In this document: positions 33,545 to 42,600 of the stretch, piece after piece
How positions within the stretch are numbered: position 1 is the first letter of the stretch
Layout of the letters: each line of letters starts with the position of its first letter
Origin: Bin87 sp034423595
GTDB lineage: Bacteria > Chloroflexota > Dehalococcoidia > Lucifugimonadales > UBA3495
DNA: 64,000 nt
Assembly: GCA_965207025.1 (NCBI GenBank)
Contig: OZ242258.1
Span: 2,356,001 to 2,420,000 of the forward strand
Direction: 5' to 3'
Notes under the pieces: generated by a model
The model's database searches: none
Seen by the model: only the letters and a program-made list of their open reading frames with translations
Told to the model about the DNA's origin: nothing
Position numbers and translations under genes: made by a program

Positions 33545-33748
33545 ATGGCGCGGTACGGCTGCCTGATCGTCGGCGTGATCATCGCGCTGATCGTGTTGGT
33601 CGGCATTGTGTACATGTGGTCGGGATGGCTGAATCGCCCGGTGGGGCATATTGCGGAAATTTACACCCTGACCCAGCCCTCTCCCATCGAGGGAGAGGGT
33701 ATTGTCGGAAGAACGACAGACCCGTTGTGGCATGGCGTTTCACGTTGA
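33545..33748 (+). CDS. Short membrane protein partly encoded by a repeat
   Basis: 67-aa frame beginning 6 bases after the hydrolase gene. Residues about 5-30 (GCLIVGVIIALIVLVGIVYMWSGWL) form one membrane helix, but residues about 40-55 (YTLTQPSPIEGEG) are translation of the CCCTCACCCC-type repeat at 33664-33699. So the original C-terminus was probably replaced or extended by repeat insertion. The ATG 33545 has GGAG only 13 bases upstream. May be a real small protein or a chance frame. Confidence 0.4.
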   Translation: MARYGCLIVGVIIALIVLVGIVYMWSGWLNRPVGHIAEIYTLTQPSPIEGEGIVGRTTDPLWHGVSR

Positions 33749-33773
33749 CTTGATTCGCGCTTAGTGCTAAATT
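33745..33773 (+). promoter_or_regulatory. Promoter of thiamine operon
   Basis: -35 TTGACT at 33745-33750, 17-base spacer, extended -10 TGC-TAAATT at 33765-33773. Transcription would start near 33780, just upstream of the TPP riboswitch. Confidence 0.75.
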
Positions 33774-33805
33774 CAATATACAATCGAATGCCTGACGCGA
33801 TTTCT

Positions 33806-33940
33806 GGCGGGAGCTTGGGTAAACCAGGCTGAGAGGGCGACCAAATTCGTCGCCGACCGTCTGTACCTGACTCGGGTAATGCCGGCGTAGGAACAGTAGG
33901 TATCACTCATCATTGGCCGCCGGGTTTCCGCCTGGCGGCA
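33806..33940 (+). promoter_or_regulatory. TPP riboswitch (THI element) with expression-platform hairpin
   Basis: Conserved TPP aptamer: GGGAGCTTGGGTAAACCAGG, CTGAGA at 33829-33834, ACCTGA at 33865-33870 and CGGGTAATGCCGGCGTAGGA at about 33873-33892. Downstream, GCCGCCGGG at 33916-33924 can pair with CGCCTGGCGGC region (33931-33939), a 9-bp stem followed by AAATTATTT. In other bacteria thiamine pyrophosphate binding shuts down downstream thi genes; here thiG follows at 33996. Whether control is transcriptional or translational is unclear because the tail is not a clean T-run. Confidence 0.95.
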
Positions 33941-33995
33941 AATTATTTCAAGGCAACTGGCCCGGCCTCGAGCACGAAAACAGGAGAGTGGCAGC

Positions 33996-34781
33996 ATGGC
34001 CGATGAACTGGTGATAGGCGGCGTGTCCTTCAATTCCCGGCTGATCGTCGGGACCGGTCGGCATCGCAGTATGCAGGAGATGGTCGATTCGCTGGAGGCG
34101 TCGGGAACCGAAATGGTTACGGTCGCCATCCGACGGTTGGACCTGGACAATCCGGAACAGAACATCCTGGAACACATCAACCTGGACAAGTACCGGATAC
34201 TTCCCAACACAGCCGGTTGCCGCACTGTGGAAGAAGCCCTGTTCGTCGCCCGCCTGGGCCGTGAAGTCGCTCAAACCGATTTCGTCAAGCTGGAAGTCAT
34301 CCCCGACGCCAAATACCTGTTTCCCGACCCCAACGGCACCCTGGAAGCCGCTCGGCAGTTGGTGGATGACGGGTTCAAGGTCTTGCCCTACATCCATGCC
34401 GACCCCGTGCTGGCCAAGAATCTGGAAGAGGTTGGTTGCGTAACGGTGATGCCGCTGGGTTCCGCGATTGGATCAGGACAAGGAATCCATACGGTGGAAG
34501 AGGTCAGGATTATCCTGGAAAACGCCAACGTTCCGGTAGTGGTGGACGCCGGCCTCGCCGTGCCTTCGGATGCGTCCAAGGCGTTGGAAATGGGAGCGGA
34601 CGCCGTGCTGGTGAACACGGCAATCGCCCAAGCGGAGAATCCGGCTTTGATGGCCGACGCCTTCAAGAAAGGGGTGGAGGCGGGCAGGCAAGCCTACCTG
34701 GCCGGCCGCATTCCGGTACGCACCGAAGCGATTGCCAGCAGCCCGCCCACCGATGTCCCGGAGCCGGCAGTAGCCGACTAG
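33996..34781 (+). CDS. thiG: Thiazole synthase ThiG
   Basis: 261-aa TIM-barrel enzyme that makes the thiazole phosphate half of thiamine from 1-deoxy-xylulose 5-phosphate, dehydroglycine or iminoglycine and ThiS thiocarboxylate. The Schiff-base Lys98 is in FVKLEVIPD. Phosphate-binding VMPLGSAIGSGQGI and VVDAGLAVPSDASKALEMGADAVLVNTAIA are canonical. ATG 33996 follows AGGAGAG. First gene of the TPP-riboswitch-controlled operon, with thiE and thiS directly following. Confidence 0.97.
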   Translation: MADELVIGGVSFNSRLIVGTGRHRSMQEMVDSLEASGTEMVTVAIRRLDLDNPEQNILEHINLDKYRILPNTAGCRTVEEALFVARLGREVAQTDFVKLEVIPDAKYLFPDPNGTLEAARQLVDDGFKVLPYIHADPVLAKNLEEVGCVTVMPLGSAIGSGQGIHTVEEVRIILENANVPVVVDAGLAVPSDASKALEMGADAVLVNTAIAQAENPALMADAFKKGVEAGRQAYLAGRIPVRTEAIASSPPTDVPEPAVAD

Positions 34782-34790
34782 CAGTACCCA

Positions 34791-35495
34791 ATGGTTTCTC
34801 CGTTTGGCAGCAACACAGGGCGTTTGCCCCACCCCGGCTTATGTCTGGTTACCGACCGCAGGGTATGCCCATTGGACGAGTTGTCGGGCCGGGTTGCGGC
34901 CGCCGTGGAGGGCGGCGTGGACGTCGTCCAATTGCGCGACAAGGAAATGCCGGGAGCGACGCTTCTCGAACTGGCTGAGCAGTTGCGCGAGGTCATCGCC
35001 GGCCGGGCGTTGCTGTTGATAAACGAGCGCGCCGACGTTGCGATGGCGGCGCGGGCCGATGGCGTACAGTTGGGTGAAACCGCTCTACCCACGAGCGCGG
35101 TTCGCGCCATCATGGGTAACGCTGCAACCATCGGTCGTTCCGTACACTCGGTATCGGGCGCTTGCGAATCGGCGGAATCCGGCGCAGACTTCCTACTGGT
35201 GGGAACGATGTTTGCCAGCAATTCTCACCCGGGGGAAGAGCCTTCGGGGCCGGGCTTGCTATCGCGAATCGCGTCGGCCGGCGTAACCATTCCAATGCTG
35301 GGAATCGGAGGCATCAACGAACGCAACGCTGGGGAGGTTATCTCTGCCGGAGCTCATGGCGTTGCGGTGATTACCAGCATCCTGGCGCACGATGATCCTC
35401 GTGTGGCAGCAGAACGAATCAAGAATTCCATGGTTGACGCGGGTACCCCGAAGCCGGCAGCCGGACAGGTCGCCAACGTTTCGCACCGCGTTTGA
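34791..35495 (+). CDS. thiE: Thiamine phosphate synthase ThiE
   Basis: 234-aa TIM-barrel enzyme joining thiazole phosphate and HMP diphosphate to give thiamine phosphate. Seen: CLVTDRRVCPLDEL, VVQLRDKEMPGATLLELA, LLINERADVAMAARADGVQLGE, GRSVHSVSGACESAESGADFLLVGTMFASNSHPG and the glycine loop PMLGIGGINERNAGEV. Starts at ATG 34791, 9 bases after thiG; no clear ribosome-binding site, so coupled translation is likely. Somewhat longer at the C-terminus than usual (KPAAGQVANVSHRV tail). Confidence 0.95.
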   Translation: MVSPFGSNTGRLPHPGLCLVTDRRVCPLDELSGRVAAAVEGGVDVVQLRDKEMPGATLLELAEQLREVIAGRALLLINERADVAMAARADGVQLGETALPTSAVRAIMGNAATIGRSVHSVSGACESAESGADFLLVGTMFASNSHPGEEPSGPGLLSRIASAGVTIPMLGIGGINERNAGEVISAGAHGVAVITSILAHDDPRVAAERIKNSMVDAGTPKPAAGQVANVSHRV

Positions 35496-35514
35496 CTGGA
35501 GGTGTAACGCCGCC

Positions 35515-35718
35515 ATGATCACACTGAAAGTTAACGGAAAGCCCCGGGATGTGGATGACGGGCTGGATTTGCAATCCTACCTTGCGACCATTGACGTGAA
35601 CATGAAATTCATCGCGGTCGGCTACAACGGGCAGGTGATCCGCAAAGAGGACTTCGCCGCCGTCAAACTGAACGCCGGAGACGCGCTGGAAATAGTCCGG
35701 CCCGTGGGCGGCGGCTAG
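35515..35718 (+). CDS. thiS: Sulfur carrier protein ThiS
   Basis: 67-aa ubiquitin-like sulfur carrier. Starts MITLKVNGKPRDV and ends in the required Gly-Gly (RPVGGG), whose carboxylate becomes the thiocarboxylate that feeds ThiG. ATG 35515 follows TGGAGGTG at 35497-35504. Third gene of the thiamine operon. The adenylating enzyme ThiF is not in the window. Confidence 0.94.
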   Translation: MITLKVNGKPRDVDDGLDLQSYLATIDVNMKFIAVGYNGQVIRKEDFAAVKLNAGDALEIVRPVGGG

Positions 35719-35722
35719 GCAG

Positions 35723-35977
35723 ATGACTGCCGACAAAGGCAATTCGGACATCGCCCTGGATGAAGTGTTGGCGCGGGTTGCCGACGAACACCCGGATCGC
35801 CTGACCGGCTGGATTCGTAATGAGCCGGGCCACTGGGGGTTTTTCGCGGGGCAGGCGGTGCTGGCCGTTCGGGAGTTGATCGGCAGGCGGCTGGAGGAAC
35901 CGGAGCGGCGGTTCGTGTGGCACCGGATGTGGCTGGTTTTGCTGGAGAAACGCCGAGAGTTAGAGGGTTCGGGTTAG
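35723..35977 (+). CDS. Small hypothetical protein in thiamine operon
   Basis: 84-aa, mainly helical and charged (LDEVLARVADEHPDRLTGWIRNEPGHWGFF...RRFVWHRMWLVLLEKRREL). It starts 4 bases after thiS, so it is co-transcribed. Not recognised. No metal motif or membrane helix. A thiamine-related accessory role is only suggested by position. Confidence 0.65.
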   Translation: MTADKGNSDIALDEVLARVADEHPDRLTGWIRNEPGHWGFFAGQAVLAVRELIGRRLEEPERRFVWHRMWLVLLEKRRELEGSG

Positions 35978-35998
35978 ACTGGGAATAACGAATTCCGT

Positions 35999-36328
35999 TC
36001 AGGCGATCTGCGCCGTTGCCTGTTCTACTGTTTCGCCCAGCCACTCGTTCAGCGTCATGCCTCCCGGCTCGGCAGCGGCGTCGGCGGCTTGGTGAACGTC
36101 GGCGACGACCTGCGCTTCCATATTCCCGGTAATGGATTCATCCGGCATTTTCCCACGCTCAACACAGAACCTCACGTATTCGTCAAACGAGATCCGGAAC
36201 TCCTTTTTAACTTCGGCTGGCGTACTGCCGATAAAAGTAAATCCGTGGCGCTCGCCGATCACTCTGCCAAAAAATTCAGCGTTTTCTTCGTCATAAACCA
36301 CGACCGCTTCATATCCGATACCTCCCAT
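35999..36328 (-). CDS. hicB: HicB-family antitoxin
   Basis: 109-aa antitoxin of a type II HicAB system. N-terminal RNase H-like partial fold (GIGYEAVVVYDEENAEFFGRVIGERHGFTFIGSTPAEVKKEFRISFDEYVRFCVERGK), C-terminal DNA-binding helix region (MTLNEWLGETVEQA). It should bind and block the HicA toxin and repress the operon. ATG 36328 is chosen because AGGAGG lies 9 bases upstream; an ATG at 36346 overlaps the hicA stop as ATGA and would add six residues. Converges with the thiamine operon. Confidence 0.88.
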   Translation of the reverse strand: MGGIGYEAVVVYDEENAEFFGRVIGERHGFTFIGSTPAEVKKEFRISFDEYVRFCVERGKMPDESITGNMEAQVVADVHQAADAAAEPGGMTLNEWLGETVEQATAQIA

Positions 36329-36342
36329 AATGCTGCCCCTCC

Positions 36343-36603
36343 TCATTCTTCCGGCGTGATTCCAGTTTCCGTTAGGAATATATGCACTGTGACTACAGCT
36401 CCCTTATCTATCTCGTTTCCAGGATGCGGGCGATGCAGCACTATGGATGAACCGCCGATGCGTACCCCTACTCGCGAACCGGAGCGTTGCTCAAAATGAG
36501 CTCCGCAGGCCAACAATAGGGACTCAACGTCATCCCAACGGATATTTGCCCGGGTGGGGTGGCTGAATATTGCTACCAGCGTATTCCGGTGCCGTCTCCG
36601 CAG
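36343..36603 (-). CDS. hicA: HicA-family toxin, no standard start codon
   Basis: Translating the minus strand directly upstream of hicB gives a full HicA domain: TLVAIFSHPTRANIRWDDVESLLLACG, GSRVGVRIGGSSIVLHRPHPGNEIDKGAV and VTVHIFLTETGITPEE, with the catalytic His in LHRPHP. The stop TGA overlaps a hicB ATG (ATGA). HicA is a double-stranded-RNA-binding-fold mRNA interferase. In this frame no ATG, GTG or TTG exists between the upstream stop and the domain; the first usable codon is CTG at 36603-36601. An ATG one frame away (36613) could be joined by a frameshift. Either a rare start or an inactivated toxin. Confidence 0.65.
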   Translation of the reverse strand: MRRRHRNTLVAIFSHPTRANIRWDDVESLLLACGAHFEQRSGSRVGVRIGGSSIVLHRPHPGNEIDKGAVVTVHIFLTETGITPEE

Positions 36604-36624
36604 GTACCATAACGGAGGTTAATG

Positions 36625-36652
36625 AGCCCCCGTACCTGTCGGGTACAGGGGC
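36625..36652 (-). terminator. Hairpin between hicA and ridA
   Basis: AGCCCC and GGGGCT arms with an inner GTACC/GGTAC pairing give a long stem (about 11 bp with a bulge). It lies downstream of ridA on the minus strand and upstream of hicAB. Likely ends ridA transcription. Confidence 0.6.
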
Positions 36653-36668
36653 TTTCCGTTCGTTCCGC

Positions 36669-37061
36669 TTACCCGATCACTGCGATGGACTCGATTTCAA
36701 CCACGTAAGCGGGGTTGGCCAGTTCGCTGACGACGAGGAGCGTGCTGGTGGGCGGGTTGCTGGGGAATAGTTCACCGCGCACTCGGCGCACGGCGGCGCC
36801 ATGCTCGATGCCGGTGACGTAGGTGGTGGTCTTCACGATGTCGGCCAGGCTGCCGCCGGCCGCCGCTACCGCCACCCCGATGTTGTGCCAGATTTGGCGG
36901 GTCTGGGCCTCAGCGTCGCCCTCGCCGATCACGTTGCCGTTCTCGTCCTGGGCTACCATGCCGGCGATGTACACGGTATTGCCGGCCTTGACGACCGCCG
37001 TGAAGCCGGAAGGCGAAGGGTCGGCGATTCCGCCGGGGTTCATGTAGGTTACTTCTGGCAT
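36669..37061 (-). CDS. RidA family protein (YjgF/YER057c/UK114)
   Basis: 130-aa trimeric-type protein. RidA enzymes destroy reactive enamines and imines released by PLP enzymes. Seen: VYIAGMVAQDENGNVIG, QTRQIWHNIGVAVAAAGGSLADIVKTTTYV and the terminal PPTSTLLVVSELANPAYVVEIESIAVIG. The segment VRGELFPSNPPTST covers the position of the catalytic Arg region, but the Arg expected near SELANP is not obvious. So this may be a RidA subfamily with another activity. ATG 37061 follows GGAGGACAAC. Confidence 0.9.
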   Translation of the reverse strand: MPEVTYMNPGGIADPSPSGFTAVVKAGNTVYIAGMVAQDENGNVIGEGDAEAQTRQIWHNIGVAVAAAGGSLADIVKTTTYVTGIEHGAAVRRVRGELFPSNPPTSTLLVVSELANPAYVVEIESIAVIG

Positions 37062-37091
37062 TGTTGTCCTCCGTAGTTTGGATTGAGTTGA

Positions 37092-38381
37092 TTATACTGC
37101 CGCCGGAGCGGTGTCGGAGCCGGACGCGGTAGCGCGCGGCGGGAGTTGGGGCGCTTTGGCCAGGAAAATCAGCAGTCCCGCGCCGGCGTACATGGCCATC
37201 AGCACCATGAAGACCACCGAATAGCTGTGCGTGTAAGTGAGCAGATAACTGCCGAACAGCGGCCCGACTCCCAACGCCGTGGTCTGTAGCGGCCCCAACG
37301 AACCCATGATTGCCCCGAAGGAACCGCGCCCGAAGTATTGGGCCAGCAACATGTGCTCCAGCGTGCCGACCGTGTTGGAAAAGAACCCCCACAGGACGGC
37401 GAAAATGTAGGCCGTCAACACCGAGTTGACTCCGGTGATCAGGAAAATTCCCGACGCTACGGCCCCGGTGATGGTAATCATCATACAGCGTCGGGGTCCC
37501 AGCTTGTCGGCCATGTATCCCCATACGAGGGTGGTCAACGCCAGAACTGCGCCCAGGCTGCCCACGCCCACCGCCTGGGGGTTAGCGAGGCCGGGGCCGG
37601 ACGAGCTAACCAGGTAGGGCACCAGGATGTAGCCCGATCCCGCAGAGGCTATGATCGCAAAAACGGCAGTGCCGGCGAGGCACCAGTAAGCGCGGGTTCG
37701 CATGGCCTCCCGGGCAGTCCAGCTGAACTCAGGCTCAAGCCCGGCGGCGCCGGGCCTACCGTCGGCGGTGCGCCGCGCATCGGCCGTAGCCCGACCGGGA
37801 CGCGCGCCGTCGGGCAGCATGCCGATTTCCTCGGGCGTCCGGCGCATGGTCAGGAACGCCGGCACCGCCAGGAGCAACAGAAACACGCCAACGTAGCCGT
37901 AGGCTGCTCGCCAGCTCTGGTTGAGCGCGATCAGCGAGATTATCTGAATGTTGATGGCGCCGCCCACGGGACGCGCCATTCCCGATATGGCAATGGTGAT
38001 GTTGCGCCACCGACGGAAGAAGTTGACCGTAGCGACCCGAGGCACTACCCCGATGAGAAACGGATTGCTGATAGAACGGGCGATGACGTAGGGGATAATG
38101 AACTGCAGCAGCGAGTTGTTGTCGGTCGCCGATATGACCAGCAGGCAGCAGCCGACGACAACCAGGCCCATGGTGGTGAGCAGACGCGGACCGTATCGGT
38201 CGGCCATGAACCCGGCAATGGGAGCGAACAAGCCCGAGATCCAGGTTCCCGCCGTCACCGCGATGGCGATCCTTTCAATGGTCCAGCCGGTGTCCTGGGA
38301 GATATAGACCTGGATGGTCCCCATCACCACCTGGGATACGCTGGAGCCCCCTGCGCTGGACAGGCAACCCATCGCCAGCAC
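37092..38381 (-). CDS. Major facilitator superfamily transporter, N-terminus frameshifted
   Basis: 429 aa from GTG 38381, with about 11-12 membrane helices. MFS signatures ADRYGPRLLTTMGLVVVG (loop 2-3) and GYMADKLGPRRCMMITITG (loop 8-9) are present; overall closest to the oxalate/formate-antiporter-like group. The GTG start falls inside the first helix. Upstream in the same frame the residues FFYGWLVLAMG continue the helix but lead to a stop without ATG or GTG. An ATG at 38505 in another frame runs into the T7 tract at 38393-38399 on the minus strand; dropping one T joins it as HAVFYGWLVLAMG. So a frameshift or base-call error is likely. Transported substrate unknown. Confidence 0.8.
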   Translation of the reverse strand: MLAMGCLSSAGGSSVSQVVMGTIQVYISQDTGWTIERIAIAVTAGTWISGLFAPIAGFMADRYGPRLLTTMGLVVVGCCLLVISATDNNSLLQFIIPYVIARSISNPFLIGVVPRVATVNFFRRWRNITIAISGMARPVGGAINIQIISLIALNQSWRAAYGYVGVFLLLLAVPAFLTMRRTPEEIGMLPDGARPGRATADARRTADGRPGAAGLEPEFSWTAREAMRTRAYWCLAGTAVFAIIASAGSGYILVPYLVSSSGPGLANPQAVGVGSLGAVLALTTLVWGYMADKLGPRRCMMITITGAVASGIFLITGVNSVLTAYIFAVLWGFFSNTVGTLEHMLLAQYFGRGSFGAIMGSLGPLQTTALGVGPLFGSYLLTYTHSYSVVFMVLMAMYAGAGLLIFLAKAPQLPPRATASGSDTAPAAV

Positions 38382-38534
38382 CAGCCACCCGTAAAAAAAC
38401 GGCGTGGGTGGATGCCAGTCCAGAAAACGGCGTAACGGAGAGCGGTTCAGAAGTAGCCTCGTGCGCCCGATGTGGCGCGACGGTAACTATACTCGCATAC
38501 GGCACGCAGGTAAAACGAGAGGGACAGGAAAGGA

Positions 38535-38568
38535 CGAAAAGCCGGGGCGGTCGCTAGAACCGCCCCGG
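38535..38568 (-). terminator. Rho-independent terminator of groES-groEL
   Basis: On the minus strand, CCGGGGCGG and CCGCCCCGG (9-bp stem) are followed by CTTTTCG. Located about 30 bases after the groEL stop. Confidence 0.85.
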
Positions 38569-38598
38569 TCAGTATCCCGTGGGATGTTCGCCTGAGAT

Positions 38599-40215
<1,617 letters not shown>

Positions 40216-40273
40216 TGCGGTTCTCCTCGTTAGTGGTGTGGATGATTGAATGGGTGAGGCGAATCGGTTTGAG

Positions 40274-40564
40274 CTAGCCGATCTTGGCGAGGACGTCCGA
40301 CTCGCGCATGATCAGGTACTCTTCGTCGCCGTCTTCATATTCGGTGCCGGCGTACTTGGAGTAGATGACCTTGTCGCCAATGGTGAGTTCCATGGCGATG
40401 CGGCTGCCGTCGTCAGCGACGCGGCCCGGACCCACAGCGACGACCTCGCCCTCCTGGGGCTTTTCCTTCGCGGTGTCGGGCAGCAGGATTCCGCCCCTGG
40501 TCTGGGCTTCCTGTTCCATCGGCTTGATGACGATGCGCTCTCCTAGTGGTGTGAACGTGGCCAC
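40274..40564 (-). CDS. groES: Co-chaperonin GroES (Hsp10)
   Basis: 96-aa seven-subunit lid of the GroEL chamber. Mobile loop EQEAQTRGGILLPDTAKEKPQEGEVVAVGPG and GDKVIYSKYAGTEYED are typical; C-terminal LIMRESDVLAKIG. ATG 40564 follows AGGAGG. No CIRCE element (TTAGCACTC-N9-GAGTGCTAA) is visible in the about 110 bases upstream, so HrcA control is not evident. Confidence 0.97.
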   Translation of the reverse strand: MATFTPLGERIVIKPMEQEAQTRGGILLPDTAKEKPQEGEVVAVGPGRVADDGSRIAMELTIGDKVIYSKYAGTEYEDGDEEYLIMRESDVLAKIG

Positions 40565-40675
40565 TTAATGCCTCCTTGCAATGTGGTGTGTTCTATGGCG
40601 TGGCTAATGCCGTGTACCCGCGTCCTTCGACAGGCTTCCACCAGAGGCGGATGTGCCGCAGGATGAGCGGACTGG
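40565..40675. repeat. Gap with split TTCGACAGGCTTC-type repeat
   Basis: Contains CCTTCGACAGGCTTCCACC and GCAGGATGAGCGG (about 40623-40672), which resemble the two halves of a TTCGACAGGCTCAGGACGAGCGG element also at 44672, separated by an insertion. No gene. Confidence 0.6.
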
Positions 40676-40861
40676 TTACTTCTTGCGCGCGTAGTCGGTG
40701 GTGTAGAACCCCGAACCCTTGTAAATGACGGGGACGGCATGGAAAATCCGTCGCGAAACGGCCGAACATTCAGGGCACTCGCCTTCGGGGGATGCACCGA
40801 AACTCTGGCGTTGGTCGTATTCGTAGTCGCACGCAGTGCACCGGTAAACGTACCTGGGCAT
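40676..40861 (-). CDS. FmdB-family zinc-ribbon protein
   Basis: 61-aa protein of the FmdB/CxxC_CxxC_SSSS regulatory family: PRYVYRCTACDYEYDQRQS, then GECPECS and a hydrophobic VIYKGSGFYTTDYARKK tail. Two CxxC pairs likely bind zinc. Function unsettled (putative regulator). ATG 40861 follows AAGGAGGAAG; a longer frame to 40912 is rejected. Minus-strand neighbour of groES. Confidence 0.9.
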   Translation of the reverse strand: MPRYVYRCTACDYEYDQRQSFGASPEGECPECSAVSRRIFHAVPVIYKGSGFYTTDYARKK

Positions 40862-41016
40862 TGCTTCCTCCTTGCCTGGATACGCCAGAGGCGTACCCGG
40901 AGCTATCGCCATCCATTTTCGGTCAGTGGCATCCTTTTTCCAATGGGCTTAATGTTAAAATTCCGTTGGAAATGCAATGGCCGCCAAGCGGTTCCCAAAC
41001 GGGGCGGTGCAATCAC

Positions 41017-42600
41017 ATGGTCAGCAGAAGCGCGCGGACGATTCCTCCGAATACGGATTATGGCGAAGAGGGGGCCGAGCTCCAGCCGGAGCTTGAGAAC
41101 ATACTGCGGAATGCAGTCAGGGCGCTGGGCGGCAGCGCCGCAGTGGTGGCGACGTGGGACGACGCAGTACGCCGGTTCGTAGTGACCGGAGCCTATGGCC
41201 TGGACAGGCAGCAAATTGCCCGTATTCGCCCGCTGCTCAACGAGGCCATACCCGACCTGGCGTTGAGCCGGGAGCAATTCGCGCTGTTGTCCGCTTTGTT
41301 TCCCCAATCGGCGCTACCGATTTCCACAACCGGGGAAATGCAGAACCCGGTGATGGCGGTGCCACTCCAGACCCACGATGAAAACGTCGGCCTGATCTTT
41401 GTGCTGCGGTCATCAGACGCGGCGAACTTTTCGCAGCTGGATCCTCCGGTGCTGGCGGCGTTTGCGGAGCAGGCCGCCATCGCGGTGCAATCGGCGCGGT
41501 TGGCGCACCTGCTGACCCAAGAGAAGCAGCGGGTGGAGTCGATATTGGAGGGTAGCGCAGACGGCATCTACACCGTGGACGCGAATCGCCGGATCGTGAG
41601 CATCAATCCGGCCATGGAACGGCTGCTGGGGATGCGCAGTGAGGAGGTGCTGGGCCTCCCATGCGCGGTGGGCTTGAACTGGCGGGATCGGGAAGGGCGT
41701 CCCATCTGCCCGGGGCGGTGCCCGATGCTTCATGCGGGCGTGGTTGCCACCGATAACGCTACCGAACTGGGGGCGACGGTGCGGTCTCGGGACGGTCGGG
41801 ATACCGATGTGGCGCTGGTTTACGCCGTGGTGCGCTCGCCGGAGCTGGCGCCACTGAATGCGGTGGTCAACGTGCGGGACATGACGCGAGTGCGAGAGAT
41901 GGAGGATATGCGCTCGACGTTTCTGTCCATGTTGGGGCACCAGTTGCAGACGCCGTTGGCAATCATCAAGGGCTACACCAACACCCTCGCCAGGCCGGAT
42001 GCGGAATGGGACGGCACCACGCTGCGCCGGATCTTTGAGGCCATTGAGGAAGAGACCGACCACATGAGCCAGCTGATGAACCGGCTGCTGCTGGCTTCGC
42101 GCCTGGAAACGGGCGAGCTGCCGATACGCCGCGATCAGGTCAACATGGCCACAGTGGCGGAGAAGGTAGTTGGGCGAATATCTCCCACCTCTGGCAAGCA
42201 CACTTTTTCCGTTGGGTTCCCCCCCGAATTCCCTCCGGTGGAGGGCGACCCCGATTTGCTGGAAGAAGTGCTGGTAAATATGGTGGACAACGCGGTCAAG
42301 TATTCTCCCACCGGGGGAGGGATTGACGTGAGCGGGTCGGTTGATGGACACGGAAAGGTCATGGTCAAGGTCAGCGATTCGGGAGTGGGAGTGCCAAGAT
42401 GGGAAACGAGGCGCATTTTTGAGCGTTTCCACCGTTCGCAGAACCCGAATTCCACGCATCCGCGCGGCATGGGTCTCGGACTGTACATCTGCGACGAGAT
42501 AATGAAAGCGCACGGCGGAGGGATTGCAGTTGCAGACAACGAGGGCGGCGGGTCCGTGTTCAGCCTGACTTTTCCCGATTTAACGTGGGAATGGCGATGA
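41017..42600 (+). CDS. Cytoplasmic GAF-PAS sensor histidine kinase
   Basis: 527-aa two-component sensor without membrane helices. Domains: GAF-like about 20-165, PAS about 172-300, HisKA with phospho-acceptor His308 (MLGHQLQTPLAIIKG), and HATPase with N box NMVDNAVKYSP (421-431), G1 DSGVGVP and G2 RGMGLGLYI. In the PAS region the stretch GRPICPGRCPMLHAG carries a Cys-x3-Cys pair (231 and 235), possibly redox- or metal-sensitive. ATG 41017 is preferred; no strong ribosome-binding site is seen. It overlaps the response regulator gene by 4 bases, so the two are a cognate pair. Signal unknown. Confidence 0.9.
   Translation: MVSRSARTIPPNTDYGEEGAELQPELENILRNAVRALGGSAAVVATWDDAVRRFVVTGAYGLDRQQIARIRPLLNEAIPDLALSREQFALLSALFPQSALPISTTGEMQNPVMAVPLQTHDENVGLIFVLRSSDAANFSQLDPPVLAAFAEQAAIAVQSARLAHLLTQEKQRVESILEGSADGIYTVDANRRIVSINPAMERLLGMRSEEVLGLPCAVGLNWRDREGRPICPGRCPMLHAGVVATDNATELGATVRSRDGRDTDVALVYAVVRSPELAPLNAVVNVRDMTRVREMEDMRSTFLSMLGHQLQTPLAIIKGYTNTLARPDAEWDGTTLRRIFEAIEEETDHMSQLMNRLLLASRLETGELPIRRDQVNMATVAEKVVGRISPTSGKHTFSVGFPPEFPPVEGDPDLLEEVLVNMVDNAVKYSPTGGGIDVSGSVDGHGKVMVKVSDSGVGVPRWETRRIFERFHRSQNPNSTHPRGMGLGLYICDEIMKAHGGGIAVADNEGGGSVFSLTFPDLTWEWR

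Noticed and set aside
40565..40690. Search for a CIRCE heat-shock operator before groES
   Set aside because: No TTAGCACTC/GAGTGCTAA inverted repeat is present.
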